Source of the DNA: a virus
IMG/VR virus record: IMGVR_UViG_3300034198_006241
Location: 1 to 32,197 of that record
Strand: one strand, 5' to 3'
DNA length: 32,197 nucleotides
Positions within the stretch are counted from its first letter, which is position 1. Every line of letters starts with the position of its first letter. Positions 1-8,073 of the stretch are shown piece after piece. A program made the translations under genes and the position numbers. The notes beneath the pieces are model-generated. The model ran no database searches, had not been told where the DNA came from, and was given only the letters and a program-made list of their open reading frames with translations.

Positions 1-62
1 AGGTTGTGGCATAGCACCCCCGAATAGCCGATAAGTATTAATGTTAGTGTTGTATAATTCAT
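1..62 (-). CDS. Partial small hydrophobic protein (N-terminus only)
   Basis: An ATG at 62-60 on the minus strand opens a frame that has no stop before the window edge (20 codons, starting MNYTTLTLILIG). It starts 19 nt after the stop of the upstream secreted-protein gene, so it probably continues the late operon. The visible part is hydrophobic and could be the start of a membrane segment or signal peptide. A holin-type or other lysis gene would fit the position after the fibre genes, but nothing visible proves it. Confidence 0.4.
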   Translation of the reverse strand, partial: MNYTTLTLILIGYSGVLCHN

Positions 63-80
63 CGTATAAATATTTTTAGT

Positions 81-989
81 TTACCAAGATTTCATTTTAC
101 CGATTAGCCAAAAGTTCCCTGCGTTGCCTACATCCTCTTGCGCCCAATCACATTGTCCAAAAGAATAGCCCCAATTCATCATAAAGGTTAACCCATTAGG
201 CGGCGTTGCCCCTGTGATATAATTACCGCTACCATCTTTAAAATATATCCGTACCCATGTTTTGCTTTGCACTTGTGGGCAAACTATATAGGGTTTTGAT
301 GGGTTATCTATATGCGTACTTGCAACGGGGTAGCCTATCGCCTTGAATTGAGGGTCTGTCTTTACATCAACATATAATCTACCCTGCCCGTCTGAATTGC
401 TTGTAACAGGTAACGGATTGCTTGTATTGGGGTTTGACAGTATGTTAAATGGCGCATCAAATACTTGCTGTTTTTGCCATGTATTACTTGCACTATCATA
501 ACTAATAACAGACTGCAAAGCCATTATCTTACTTAACGTAAGTACTGCACTATCCTTATATACCCTTGCGCCTATCATATACCCACCACGCCCGTAATAT
601 TGTACATGGTCTGTTGTTATAGCGTCACGCCCCATCGTTTCATCTACACCGCATACTATTGACATAATGCGCTTTACGGGCGTTTTAAAGTATAACACCA
701 ACTGATAGCCGTTAGTATTCGGCATACGAGTAGTATCAAAGCCAGTTTGGTCGTGGTCGCCACCATCTACTATATAATTCCAATGGTTGACGCCCGATAC
801 CCTGTACGGAGCTACCACACAAGCCATATCAATCAGGCTGTCATCTTTTTTATATTTCTTAATAGCCAATATACTATCCATAAATTGAGATAACATAACC
901 TTTGTACAGCTATCTAACGGATTACAACAAACAGGCTGCGCCTGTGCGAATAATGGTGATAGTAATAATGCTAATAGTAGTTTTTTCAT
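81..989 (-). CDS. Secreted-type protein of unknown function in the tail-fibre region
   Basis: This 302-residue protein is not a family I recognise. Residues 1-17 form a clear Sec signal peptide (MKK, a run of leucines, then a cleavage site around AQAQ). The mature part begins with a cysteine cluster (CCNPLDSC) and is rich in Tyr, Trp, Asn and Gly, which suggests an extracellular beta-rich protein. It follows the fibre gene with a 25-nt gap and precedes a partial gene at the left edge. By position it may be an accessory fibre, receptor-binding or host-lysis factor. A signal peptide on a late phage protein is unusual and shared with two other genes here. Confidence 0.6.
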   Translation of the reverse strand: MKKLLLALLLSPLFAQAQPVCCNPLDSCTKVMLSQFMDSILAIKKYKKDDSLIDMACVVAPYRVSGVNHWNYIVDGGDHDQTGFDTTRMPNTNGYQLVLYFKTPVKRIMSIVCGVDETMGRDAITTDHVQYYGRGGYMIGARVYKDSAVLTLSKIMALQSVISYDSASNTWQKQQVFDAPFNILSNPNTSNPLPVTSNSDGQGRLYVDVKTDPQFKAIGYPVASTHIDNPSKPYIVCPQVQSKTWVRIYFKDGSGNYITGATPPNGLTFMMNWGYSFGQCDWAQEDVGNAGNFWLIGKMKSW

Positions 990-1014
990 ATTGTGTTTTG
1001 CTATGTGTTTTTTA

Positions 1015-2442
1015 TTAATAACCGCCTATGATATATCCGTTTGTACCATCCCATTGAATAGCTACTGCTTTATATTGCGATGCTAATGGGGTTACCGTTG
1101 CTGCACCATCTATGTTACCGCTATTCATTTTTACCGTTACGGTATTGCCCGAAGCATCAACCCTTTTGATATAGGTAATTTGCCCTGCGTATGTAGGTAT
1201 AATGGTTAGTGTCAACCCACCTGATGTAGCATCTACATAACGTGTAGTAAAATTGTAAGTAAGGTTTATGTTCGATGTACCTGTTATGGCAGTAGCGTTT
1301 ATAGATGGTTCGTCATCTAATATTCTCCACTTGCTTTTATAGAAAAACAGGTTTGTGCCATCGCTTGCTAAGTCGCCATCTTGTATGCCAGTAGAATTTA
1401 ACCCACTTGCCATATCTACTTGCAAGAACCCTTTGTTTTGAAGGGCTAACCTGCGCCATGCACTACCTGCCCCCATCTCGTACCACTCCCAGAACGTAGT
1501 GCCATTGTATTGAAATCTCCACACATAACCGCCCGTTTGTAAATTGAATTTGCAATAACCTGTACTGCTGCTATTGTCAATTGTAAAAGCACCTGAACCG
1601 CCCCATTTTGCTTGTACGGTATTGCTGAATAATATACCATTGCTTGATACTGTGCCACCTGTGCTGCCGATCAAAGTAGTTGTGCCACTCGGCAATGTAG
1701 CGTTAGTAGTAGCTGTTGTGGTTAGCGTTAAAGCATTTGCACCCGATGTAGTAAATGATGATGCGGTACTGATATTACCGCCCAATGTGATTGTTTTGCC
1801 GCTATTAGCTACGCCTGTACCCCCGTATAACCCAGAAACTACCGTACCATTCCAAGTACCTGTCGTTACTGTGCCTAATGTAGTAATTTTCGTATTACCT
1901 ACAAAGCCCACCTTCTGAATAGTGCCACTTGAATTGGTTGTTAATACCGTATCGCTTGTAGATTGGTTTTTCAATAAATCAAAATTAGTAGGTGCGTATA
2001 TTGTTAAGTTTTGACCGCCACCTGCCCCCGCAATGAATATGTCCTGATGTGATGTGTTGTGTAAATGCAACCCTGCACTCGTGTTTGGCTCTAATGTATC
2101 AGTATTTACTCTGCCTGTTTTCATGCTCCTGCTACCTAAGTCCACATTAGACGTAGCTCCCGTATATGGCACATATCCTGACAAATCGGGTGACTGGTTG
2201 GATAGCTTTACCCATGCCTTACCATTATGGTAATATATATTACTATCACTTGCAACCGTTACCCTGCCTACATTTCGCTGTGATGTAAATGTAGCCGTTG
2301 TATCTCGTTTAGGTACAGCCAACATACTATCACTAACAAATGCGCCCCTGTTTAGTACGGTAGTTGTAATGCCGCCTAAATAGGTTGTCTGTGCCGTTGC
2401 GCCAAAACTAATAAATAAAATTATAGCTATTAAGTACCTCAT
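1015..2442 (-). CDS. Tail fibre protein with N-terminal signal peptide
   Basis: The 475-residue product is rich in Thr, Ser, Gly and Asn with many short repetitive beta-strand stretches, as in trimeric tail fibres. Residues around 90-105 carry a GYVPYTGAT-x-NVDLG motif, a collar-type motif that recurs in fibres of Bacteroidota phages. The C-terminus has a WDGTNGY motif often seen at fibre tips. It lies at the end of the baseplate genes, overlapping the LysM-like gene by 4 nt, which is the expected place for a fibre. Residues 1-17 look like a Sec signal peptide ending ATAQ, which is odd for a virion protein assembled in the cytoplasm. The fibre call is strong; receptor specificity cannot be seen. 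Confidence 0.75.
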   Translation of the reverse strand: MRYLIAIILFISFGATAQTTYLGGITTTVLNRGAFVSDSMLAVPKRDTTATFTSQRNVGRVTVASDSNIYYHNGKAWVKLSNQSPDLSGYVPYTGATSNVDLGSRSMKTGRVNTDTLEPNTSAGLHLHNTSHQDIFIAGAGGGQNLTIYAPTNFDLLKNQSTSDTVLTTNSSGTIQKVGFVGNTKITTLGTVTTGTWNGTVVSGLYGGTGVANSGKTITLGGNISTASSFTTSGANALTLTTTATTNATLPSGTTTLIGSTGGTVSSNGILFSNTVQAKWGGSGAFTIDNSSSTGYCKFNLQTGGYVWRFQYNGTTFWEWYEMGAGSAWRRLALQNKGFLQVDMASGLNSTGIQDGDLASDGTNLFFYKSKWRILDDEPSINATAITGTSNINLTYNFTTRYVDATSGGLTLTIIPTYAGQITYIKRVDASGNTVTVKMNSGNIDGAATVTPLASQYKAVAIQWDGTNGYIIGGY

Positions 2443-2915
2443 CCGTTATAAATTATGTCAAGTATTATAGAGCTTACACCGCCCAAATTAGTAAAGTCAA
2501 GTGTACCAGTAGTGGCGTTGAATGTCCACCCCGCATATCCTGATATGTTTTCGTTTACTTCGCTGCCACCTAAGAATACGCCCAATATAGTTACTGATTT
2601 CAGCAAATCATCTTGTACGGTGTTCCCGTTGGGTTTATCCGTACCAATTCGGAATGATAGTCTTTTAGCAGTTGGCATTTGTTCTACGTTAGAAGTTAGC
2701 TGATTAGTGGCGTATGTATTGTTAAGATTATATACAATTCTATTCGTTATTAACGTATTATCGTATACAAATATAATGTTATTGGGTGGATTATATATAG
2801 GGTTACGCAAATTATTTTCTTGCATAAATTTACCTAACAGGTTTAAACTGCCGTAGGTATTCAGGCAAATATCTAATATATTCTGATTGCTATATGTATT
2901 ATATTCTAATTGCAT
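2439..2915 (-). CDS. LysM-like baseplate/tail protein
   Basis: The first 45 residues (NQNILDICLNTYGSLNLLGKF, then ...ENNL) resemble a degenerate LysM repeat. In contractile-tail phages such small LysM or gpX-like proteins sit next to the baseplate hub. The remaining 110 residues are not recognised and appear beta-rich. It overlaps the upstream gp25-like gene by 17 nt and the fibre gene by 4 nt, consistent with tight translational coupling in the baseplate cluster. A role in the baseplate or in attaching the fibre is inferred from position. Confidence 0.5.
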   Translation of the reverse strand: MQLEYNTYSNQNILDICLNTYGSLNLLGKFMQENNLRNPIYNPPNNIIFVYDNTLITNRIVYNLNNTYATNQLTSNVEQMPTAKRLSFRIGTDKPNGNTVQDDLLKSVTILGVFLGGSEVNENISGYAGWTFNATTGTLDFTNLGGVSSIILDIIYNG

Positions 2916-3231
2916 TTGGATATACCTTTAACTGCTTATCCTCAAATTTAATAACTGGCAATGGGTTAACCCTGTACCCATCAACCACAAGCTGCGTTTG
3001 GATATTTCGGGCTAATGTCTGAAAATTAGCCGAGCTATTAACGTATGATGAAATACCCACACCATCGGCAGGGTATTGTTTCCACCACCCTGGAAACGCT
3101 GTAATGGTATCTTGTACGTGTTGTGTATCGGATAAGCCTATTACAAAGTCGCCCAATGCAAAGGTAAGGTCACCCGTTCCGTATGCGTTTCCTGTGCCAT
3201 CACCTAACATTATATCATAAGCTGCTGCCAT
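2899..3231 (-). CDS. gp25/gpW-like baseplate wedge protein
   Basis: This 110-residue protein has the layout of the GPW/gp25 lysozyme-like baseplate family: an acidic GDFV segment, a run with pGWWKQYPxDGVGISSY near residues 46-62, and an internal segment (LARNIQTQLVVDGY) before a C-terminal strand. Family members are wedge components at the tail tip. It overlaps the spike gene upstream and the LysM-like gene downstream by 17 nt each, the typical baseplate neighbourhood. Similarity is by eye, so the family call is moderate. Confidence 0.55.
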   Translation of the reverse strand: MAAAYDIMLGDGTGNAYGTGDLTFALGDFVIGLSDTQHVQDTITAFPGWWKQYPADGVGISSYVNSSANFQTLARNIQTQLVVDGYRVNPLPVIKFEDKQLKVYPNAIRI

Positions 3232-3787
3232 GTGTTATATTTGTATTTTCTAAGTCCGATTTTGTAGTAGTAGTTAATTGTTGTGCAAACCATGTAGCTG
3301 CTGCCGCTTTTAGTGCCGCCCCTCCGTCATTAGCTACGGGGGCCCATCCGCTAAATACCGTTTTTAGGGTATTTATATCTTGCTCAATAGTGTTTATCTT
3401 ACTCACTAAATCTTCAATCTTTATAAGCCCCCCTAAAGAACCGTCATTTAGTTTTATACTATCTGATGTTACCTCTATACCACTATCCCCAACAATGCAA
3501 ATAACCTTATCTAATTGGCTGTACAGGGCTATATATGGCGTTGTCATCTTGCTATATATAATCACTACCTGACTGCCTACCGTAGGAATTAACAGCATAC
3601 CATCGTTAATCCCTGCCATCAGATGTACATCTTTTATCTCCATATCTGAATTAACCGTAGCTACTACGCATGTGCGCTTAGATGTGTCAACGCTTACCAC
3701 CTCACACAATATAGCATTCAGGTTATCTTTCTGATATGTGCCTGCAAGTTGCTGAATAGCCACCCCTAATTGATAGTCTGTACTCAT
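3215..3787 (-). CDS. Baseplate spike / gpV-like assembly protein
   Basis: The 190-residue protein has an N-terminal helix, then an OB-fold-like region (residues 25-100: INDGMLLIPTVGSQVVIIY...) typical of gpV/gp45/VgrG-type spike proteins, followed by a short repeat-like stretch (SDSIKLNDGSLGGLIKIEDL) and a C-terminal helical tail. It starts 4 nt inside the hub gene, matching the hub-spike gene order of P2- and Mu-like phages. Its likely job is to cap the tail tube and puncture the outer membrane. Confidence 0.65.
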   Translation of the reverse strand: MSTDYQLGVAIQQLAGTYQKDNLNAILCEVVSVDTSKRTCVVATVNSDMEIKDVHLMAGINDGMLLIPTVGSQVVIIYSKMTTPYIALYSQLDKVICIVGDSGIEVTSDSIKLNDGSLGGLIKIEDLVSKINTIEQDINTLKTVFSGWAPVANDGGAALKAAAATWFAQQLTTTTKSDLENTNITHGSSL

Positions 3788-4947
3788 GCCGTTTTAAAAT
3801 CAATGGTTATCTCTTGCCTTAATCCGTTAACACCGCCCGAATATACAACTTTTTTAACTTTGTAAGTATTTTGCATCTCATTCAATACAGGGTTAATAAT
3901 CTTTATATTATCTCCATGCTGTACGAACGGATAACCGAATACGGTAATACTACCTCTAAAACCTGTGTAATAGTACTTTTTAAGCCTTTCTTTGCCGTCT
4001 GCTATCATTACATCTCTACTAGTATTCGGCAAGTAATTAAATGTCCTACGTTCGCCTTCTACTGCTTCTGGTGCTTTACCGTTTACCACATCTTCAACCC
4101 TAAACTCATTATTCTTATAATAAATTAATATTTGTTTGCCTTTCTGCCTTGTTTTGGCTGCACCATCTTTTGTAGTACCATTTTGCTCGGTTTCTGTATA
4201 TTTCAATAACGCACTTAATACAACATCTTCCTTACGTTTGTATTCCAAGTCGTTTTCAATAATGTTCTTTTGAAATTCAAACGTGTGCGTCTTAGCTTCG
4301 CTTTCTACATATACAGGATATCCAACACGTAACTCACGACCTCTGATATAGCTATACAGGTTTGCTTCCTTGCGTAGCTTATCCAGTACTTGTGATACGC
4401 TTAATCCCGTACTATCAAAATATCCTACATCATACGTTATGCCAATGTTAGATGTTACATTTAATGTAATATCCGTACCGCTTAACATCTCGGTAAGCAT
4501 TTGGTTAATCGTGTAGCCTTTCCATATCTTTTGAACCGCAGGCAGTTGTTTTAACTTCCAAGAGTAATCCTCACATTTGATAACGAAGGGTTTATTAGGC
4601 GTAATGCCACTCACAAAGCCATCAAACCATAGTGAAGTGCTGTTTTGCCATACCCCTAATTTATCCCTATATTTATACCCTGCATATATCTGTATGGCAT
4701 CGCCCTTAAGTATCAAAGGGGTATCGTTATTAAAACCGCCTACGTTAAACGTGGTATCGTATAATGACACATCGCCATTGTTTTTATTCTTTACTATTAT
4801 CTTACGAGGCATAGTAATTTTGGCAGTAGTGGTTAAATCTTCCCAACTGCTCTCAATACCAAAGCTATTACAGAAATTAAATGTTAACTCTGAATTTCGC
4901 CCTACGCTTTGCTGCGTTATTACTACTATGTTCTTTATCTCTAACAT
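3784..4947 (-). CDS. Baseplate hub protein, gpD/gp27-like
   Basis: The 387-residue product has the make-up of late-control gpD/gp27 hub proteins: an N-terminal beta domain defining a plane (ISSW... IYAGYKYRD), a middle LysM/hub segment with KIWKGYTINQMLTEML and LSVSQVLDKLRKEANLYSYIRG, and a C-terminal GDNIKI...YKVKKVVYSGG strand pair characteristic of the family. It overlaps the preceding gene by 1 nt and the spike gene by 4 nt. It should form the trimeric hub connecting tail tube and spike. Confidence 0.7.
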   Translation of the reverse strand: MLEIKNIVVITQQSVGRNSELTFNFCNSFGIESSWEDLTTTAKITMPRKIIVKNKNNGDVSLYDTTFNVGGFNNDTPLILKGDAIQIYAGYKYRDKLGVWQNSTSLWFDGFVSGITPNKPFVIKCEDYSWKLKQLPAVQKIWKGYTINQMLTEMLSGTDITLNVTSNIGITYDVGYFDSTGLSVSQVLDKLRKEANLYSYIRGRELRVGYPVYVESEAKTHTFEFQKNIIENDLEYKRKEDVVLSALLKYTETEQNGTTKDGAAKTRQKGKQILIYYKNNEFRVEDVVNGKAPEAVEGERRTFNYLPNTSRDVMIADGKERLKKYYYTGFRGSITVFGYPFVQHGDNIKIINPVLNEMQNTYKVKKVVYSGGVNGLRQEITIDFKTA

Positions 4948-5549
4948 TACATTATAACGTAGTCTATTGTGGTATCACTTAATAATGTTATGGCAAACGG
5001 TTGAATGCTATTACTGCCCTCAACTTGTGGTAATGAATAATCAGCAACTACCACACTTTTAATATTAAAGAATGTCAAAAACTTAGATGTTACGTTTATA
5101 GGTACAGGGGCTGTCAAAACACCGATTAATGTCTTTACGTTCACTTCGGGATATTCCCCGTTATCGCCTGTAATTAATCCTTGTACTGTTATCCTGTAAT
5201 CATCTAATCCTATATATTCTTTAATCGTACCATCTCGCCCAGATATTTGAGTAGTGACAATGTTCTTAGCCTGTTCAACTGTTATCAGCACCGTATCAAA
5301 TGTAATGCCGTCTACTTGTATAGTATTATTAGCATCATCAGTATATGAGCCTTCATCAAATGAAAAATCAGAATAAACGGGGGTATTTAGCTTACTAACA
5401 GCGATAGCACTATCCGCAGATATGCTCTGCGGTATAGTACCTCGATAAGGGGTAATAGCGGATATGATAACATTGTTAGGATTAGGTACTACTATTCCGT
5501 TATTCGTTATTACAATGGGTGGTTGTGGTATAGTTGGGCGTATACTCAT
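4947..5549 (-). CDS. DUF6046-like tail protein
   Basis: This 200-residue protein carries a central segment with TTQISGRDGTIKEYIG and DDYRITVQGLI (residues 95-125), which matches my recollection of the DUF6046 family found between tape measure and hub genes in Bacteroidota phages with contractile tails. Its function is unknown; by position it corresponds to the DNA circulation or baseplate-hub adaptor gene of Mu. It shares a single base with the tape measure stop region and overlaps the hub gene by 1 nt. Confidence 0.55.
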   Translation of the reverse strand: MSIRPTIPQPPIVITNNGIVVPNPNNVIISAITPYRGTIPQSISADSAIAVSKLNTPVYSDFSFDEGSYTDDANNTIQVDGITFDTVLITVEQAKNIVTTQISGRDGTIKEYIGLDDYRITVQGLITGDNGEYPEVNVKTLIGVLTAPVPINVTSKFLTFFNIKSVVVADYSLPQVEGSNSIQPFAITLLSDTTIDYVIM

Positions 5550-7129
5550 TATTGACCTCCTATTATTTGAGCATCGTTAACAGCATCTATTAACGTGCGT
5601 GTAATCATTTCTTTTATCTTGGCAGGGCTTTCGTTTATAGTTGTAGTCATTACCTTAAAATCATTAACCAATGATTTAATATCTATGTTTATGGTATATA
5701 CTTTTTGACCTGTTACTTTAGATGTACCTGCAGATGTGCCTTTAGCCGCCCCCATTGTTTCGCCTGATGCTTCAAATGGTTTTGCTGTTTTTGGTTTTGC
5801 CGCTAGCTTTACATACGGGCTTTTCTTTTCATCTTCTGCAAAACTATGCAGCCCGTCTTTCCAACCTTTATCGAATGCCGTTGCTGCGCTTTCACCAAAT
5901 TTATTATATGCCGATACAGCCTGATTAAGCCCTTTTTGTATCTGGTCCTTATCTAATGTAAATACGCCTGCTATGACATTTGCCAAGCCTGTAAAAACAC
6001 CGATAACAAAGTCTTTAATAAACCCTACCAAACCCTTCATCACTTCCCAAGCACCCATAACAGCACCCCTAAACCCTGCAAAGTGTTTCCATGCGTACAC
6101 TACCCCTGCCGTTAGTGCCGTAAGGGCTAATATAACAACCCCAATCGGATTGGCTGCTAATGCCGCATTAAACAACCATTGTATGGCCGTTGCCGTTTGC
6201 ACCACTAAATTATATGCCGCTGTTGCTATTGTAGCCCCGTATATATATCCTGTATATAATAACAAACCCGATGCAACTACTGTAATTACATCGCCGTTTT
6301 CTTTTATCCAGTTCTTAGTAGTTATCAGCATGTCGACAAAACCACGAAATGCCGTAACGGTAAACTCAATGGCGGGCATTAATACCGTAAGAAAATCTAC
6401 TACCAAACCGCCTAAACTCTCCCGTATATCGTTAAACTGATTTTTAAGAACAGTCAAGCCACCAGTACCAACTTTTGCAGCCGCTTCAGCACTACCGCCA
6501 AATTCCTTGTTTAACTCGGCAAGTATTAAGGTTTGTGCTTCTGCAAGCCTGCCCGTTTCTGCCAAGTTCTTAATAGTATTCTTTTGCTCTGCGTTGAACG
6601 ACACACCTACACGCCTAAGGGCATTCATACCCTGTACAGGGTCTTGTAATGCCTTGCCTACCTGTAATGCTGCCCCATTCAAATCAGTACCCATACGAGT
6701 AGCTAAATCCTGAATAGCGGGTACGGTCTTGCTGAATACCTCACCGCTAATATTCGTGAACGTAAGCAATACCGCCTGTGCTGATTTCGTTACATCGTCA
6801 TCAAATAGCGTTACTTTTTGTAATGCCGCTGCCTGTGCCTCTAATGCTTGCTGTGTTAGTCCTACTGCATTACCAGTAGATGCTAATCCCGCTGCCAGTT
6901 GTCCCGATGCCTGTTCAGCTTCGTTAAACATGGTAACGCTCTCTGATAAGAAATCAAATATCTTTACCCCTGCAAATGCTGCGGCTGCGCCAACGGCAAA
7001 GTTTTTAATGGTACCCTGAAGGCTTGATACCTTATTATCGAAATTGTCAACATTGCGCTCCGCCCTTTTTAACGGGTCGCTAAATAGGTCTTTTAACGAG
7101 AGTGTATATGTTACTTTATTATCAGCCAT
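5549..7129 (-). CDS. Tail tape measure protein
   Basis: The 526-residue product starts with an amphipathic, coiled-coil-prone region (SLKDLFSDPLKRAERNVDNFD), continues with alanine-rich helices and has two hydrophobic segments at about residues 285-315 and 325-350 (for example PIGVVILALTALTAGVVYAW), the standard tape-measure pattern. It directly follows the frameshifted tail-chaperone pair and precedes the hub genes. At the general ratio of about 0.15 nm tail per residue, 526 residues implies a short tail of roughly 80 nm. It scaffolds tube polymerisation and sets tail length. Its start overlaps the last codons of the frameshift product. Confidence 0.85.
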   Translation of the reverse strand: MADNKVTYTLSLKDLFSDPLKRAERNVDNFDNKVSSLQGTIKNFAVGAAAAFAGVKIFDFLSESVTMFNEAEQASGQLAAGLASTGNAVGLTQQALEAQAAALQKVTLFDDDVTKSAQAVLLTFTNISGEVFSKTVPAIQDLATRMGTDLNGAALQVGKALQDPVQGMNALRRVGVSFNAEQKNTIKNLAETGRLAEAQTLILAELNKEFGGSAEAAAKVGTGGLTVLKNQFNDIRESLGGLVVDFLTVLMPAIEFTVTAFRGFVDMLITTKNWIKENGDVITVVASGLLLYTGYIYGATIATAAYNLVVQTATAIQWLFNAALAANPIGVVILALTALTAGVVYAWKHFAGFRGAVMGAWEVMKGLVGFIKDFVIGVFTGLANVIAGVFTLDKDQIQKGLNQAVSAYNKFGESAATAFDKGWKDGLHSFAEDEKKSPYVKLAAKPKTAKPFEASGETMGAAKGTSAGTSKVTGQKVYTINIDIKSLVNDFKVMTTTINESPAKIKEMITRTLIDAVNDAQIIGGQ

Positions 7130-7627
7130 TTTTCAAACCTATTTTTTGTAATACCCAATCCAACTCGTACCACCTCATCCAAAATTCTTCTTCGGTTAAT
7201 TCTTCAGGGTTCAAATGAAAATAGTAGCGTAAGAGTGCAGATATTTGCCTTTCTTCGCTACTATTAACAATCTGTTTGTATTCTATTTTTTTTTACCGAT
7301 TACATTTTGCGAAGCCTGAACTAATGTGTTAACGATTGCACACGCACCAAAATAATGATTATCATTGGTTAATATTCGGCTATCGCTATGCTCACGTAGC
7401 AAACACACTTCAAGCAATTCTCCTGCCGCACTTGCTAATGATACTACCGCCTTATCAAGATATTTTGTCTTTACCATTCTATCAGGCTCACGCATGAAGC
7501 CAGTAATAAACTCATCATCTTCAACAAAACAAATACCGTGAACCTTTACGCCCGATTGCTTGCTTAGTTCTTCAGCTTTTAAATGAACTTCGTTTTCTTT
7601 TTGTGTAATTTGTTCTTGTGTTATCAT
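7122..7627 (-). CDS. Tail assembly chaperone, -1 frameshift product (gpGT-like)
   Basis: After the A9 run at 7294-7286 the zero frame stops at TAG. A -1 slip reads ATA GAA TAC and stays open for 53 further codons to TGA at 7124-7122, just inside the tape measure start. The extension is acidic and aromatic (NPEELTEEEFWMRWYELDW), which is typical of the T domain that binds tail tube subunits. The fused protein would be about 168 residues. Without frameshifting the 7130-7282 interval would be empty in an otherwise gapless operon, which further supports it. Confidence 0.8.
7283..7627 (-). CDS. Tail assembly chaperone, short form (gpG-like)
   Basis: This 114-residue, helix-rich protein sits between tail tube and tape measure genes, where tail assembly chaperones are encoded. 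It ends in a run of lysine codons (IGKKK then TAG) made of nine consecutive A residues, the slippery site for a -1 frameshift that produces the longer form described separately. Chaperones of this type coat the tape measure protein during tail assembly and leave before completion. The sequence itself is not strongly diagnostic; position, length and the frameshift carry the call. Confidence 0.75.
   Translation of the reverse strand: MITQEQITQKENEVHLKAEELSKQSGVKVHGICFVEDDEFITGFMREPDRMVKTKYLDKAVVSLASAAGELLEVCLLREHSDSRILTNDNHYFGACAIVNTLVQASQNVIGKKK
7286..7294 (-). promoter_or_regulatory. Programmed -1 ribosomal frameshift slippery site (A9)
   Basis: Nine consecutive A residues on the minus strand immediately precede the TAG of the short chaperone. 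They contain the slippery heptamer A AAA AAA in the zero frame. The -1 frame downstream encodes the T-like domain, as in lambda G/GT, where the same direction of shift is used. Confidence 0.75.
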
Positions 7628-7642
7628 ATCTGTATTTAATTA

Positions 7643-8059
7643 TTACCTCTCAATAGTCCCGATTATTAGCGGGACAGTAATCAGTAGCTTGGTATCGCCT
7701 TCGCTTGCCGTCATTGGATTTTCCAAGAACTCAACACTACGCAATACTTCAGTAGTAGGCAATACGCCTGCACCTGCAAATACTACGCTGATATCAAAGA
7801 ATGGAATTTCCAAAGGGTTTCTATTTGGTGATGCTGCGATAATGCGCTTCCAATCATCCAAATATAGCTCAATGCTACCTTCGTATTCTACCCTGCCATA
7901 TCCACGAGATACAGGCTGTGAGCCTGCCCCGTAGTTGTTTGTTTTCTCTTGCTTGGCATTGTAGTCAATCTTGGTAATCCCGATGAACGGTACACCCAAA
8001 CCGATTACGGTTATATTTGCCCAAGAATAATTTATACCGTTAATTAATGGTGTTGCCAT
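7643..8059 (-). CDS. Tail tube protein
   Basis: The 138-residue product is beta-rich with a compact set of features seen in contractile-tail tube proteins: an N-terminal strand INGINYSWANITV, an ITKIDYNAKQEKTNNYGAG loop, a YEGSIELYLDDW segment and a C-terminal strand. It lies immediately after the sheath gene (14-nt gap) and before the tail chaperones, the conserved order sheath-tube-chaperone-tape measure. It should polymerise as hexameric rings inside the sheath. Confidence 0.8.
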   Translation of the reverse strand: MATPLINGINYSWANITVIGLGVPFIGITKIDYNAKQEKTNNYGAGSQPVSRGYGRVEYEGSIELYLDDWKRIIAASPNRNPLEIPFFDISVVFAGAGVLPTTEVLRSVEFLENPMTASEGDTKLLITVPLIIGTIER

Positions 8060-8073
8060 GTTTTTATTTTATT

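Noticed and set aside
1446-1658. Minus-strand 70-residue frame inside the fibre gene, and similar shadow frames over the capsid and sheath genes
   Set aside because: Fully contained in a strong gene on the same or opposite strand, with no start signal, family or composition of its own.
1015-2442. Diversity-generating retroelement target in the fibre gene
   Set aside because: No reverse transcriptase gene or A-biased variable/template repeat pair was seen in the window.
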